Shown: positions 5,003 through 5,055 of the stretch, piece after piece
How the letters are laid out: each line of letters begins with the position of its first letter
Numbering within the stretch: the first letter of the stretch is position 1
From: 1-14-0-20-39-34 sp043800545
Lineage (GTDB): Bacteria > Patescibacteriota > Patescibacteriia > Magasanikbacterales > UBA922
NCBI GenBank assembly: GCA_043800545.1
Contig: JAZDMW010000026.1
Span: 1-5,055 of the forward strand
DNA length: 5,055 nt
Reading direction: 5' to 3'
The notes under the pieces: model-generated
What the model was told of the DNA's origin: nothing
Database searches by the model: none
Seen by the model: the letters and a program-made list of their open reading frames with translations, nothing else
Translations under genes and position numbers: made by a program

Positions 5003-5031
5003 TTGACAATTCACAGAAAAACAACTATACT
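5003..5031 (+). promoter_or_regulatory. sigma70 promoter for the next gene to the right
   Basis: TTGACA (5003-5008), 17 bases, then TATACT (5026-5031) are 6/6 and 5/6 matches. It begins nine bases after the tsaD stop, with no terminator between. The start near 5038 leaves 17 bases in the window and no start codon is visible. Confidence 0.75.
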
Positions 5032-5055
5032 CTTTAAAAAGTACATTACAAAACA

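Noticed and set aside
1..5055. CRISPR array, insertion sequence or attachment site
   Set aside because: No regularly spaced repeats, transposase motifs or terminal inverted repeats were found, and the tRNA-Glu 3' end is not repeated elsewhere in the window.

Overview
The window looks like a piece of a small-genome, AT-rich bacterium, most likely a member of the Patescibacteria (Candidate Phyla Radiation, Parcubacteria-like). The reasons are low-GC core genes, short intergenic spaces, a tRNA gene without an encoded CCA end, and a receptor-like membrane protein of a kind I associate with that group. The placement is inference: no ribosomal RNA or ribosomal protein is present. UGA and UAA both appear to act as stops, so a UGA-glycine code is not suggested.

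Layout. Positions 1-36 (minus) may hold the first codons of a gene running off the left edge, with a promoter at 86-114. Positions 172-665 (minus) carry two small, unrecognised genes joined by an ATGA overlap and driven by a perfect consensus promoter (714-742). This block is clearly richer in GC than the rest: 34 of 60 bases are G/C in 481-540, against 21 of 60 in 1441-1500 and 19 of 60 in 4321-4380. A back-to-back promoter (760-788) drives tRNA-Glu(UUC) at 806-877, which ends in a strong terminator (884-916). Next, on plus, is a two-pass membrane protein with an extracytoplasmic sensor-type domain and a cytoplasmic coiled coil but no kinase or methyl-accepting output domain (996-2018). A bidirectional terminator (2036-2063) separates it from a convergent ABC-F ATPase locus on minus (3823 to 2062). 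A short divergent promoter region (3824-3939) leads to tsaD on plus (3940-4994). A consensus promoter at 5003-5031 starts the next, unseen transcript.

Both ABC-F and tsaD are split by single-base frame changes lying in or beside homopolymer runs, while the protein sequence on each side is well conserved. The simplest reading is a sequence or assembly error, with true frame mutations less likely.

Functionally this is mostly housekeeping: translation (tRNA-Glu, the t6A-forming enzyme TsaD, a ribosome-associated ABC-F) plus one signalling-type membrane protein. The unexplained part is the GC-rich pair of small genes, with a recurring beta-type motif and a nested hairpin inside the second gene. 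No mobile element, CRISPR array or gene-free stretch above 300 bases was found.
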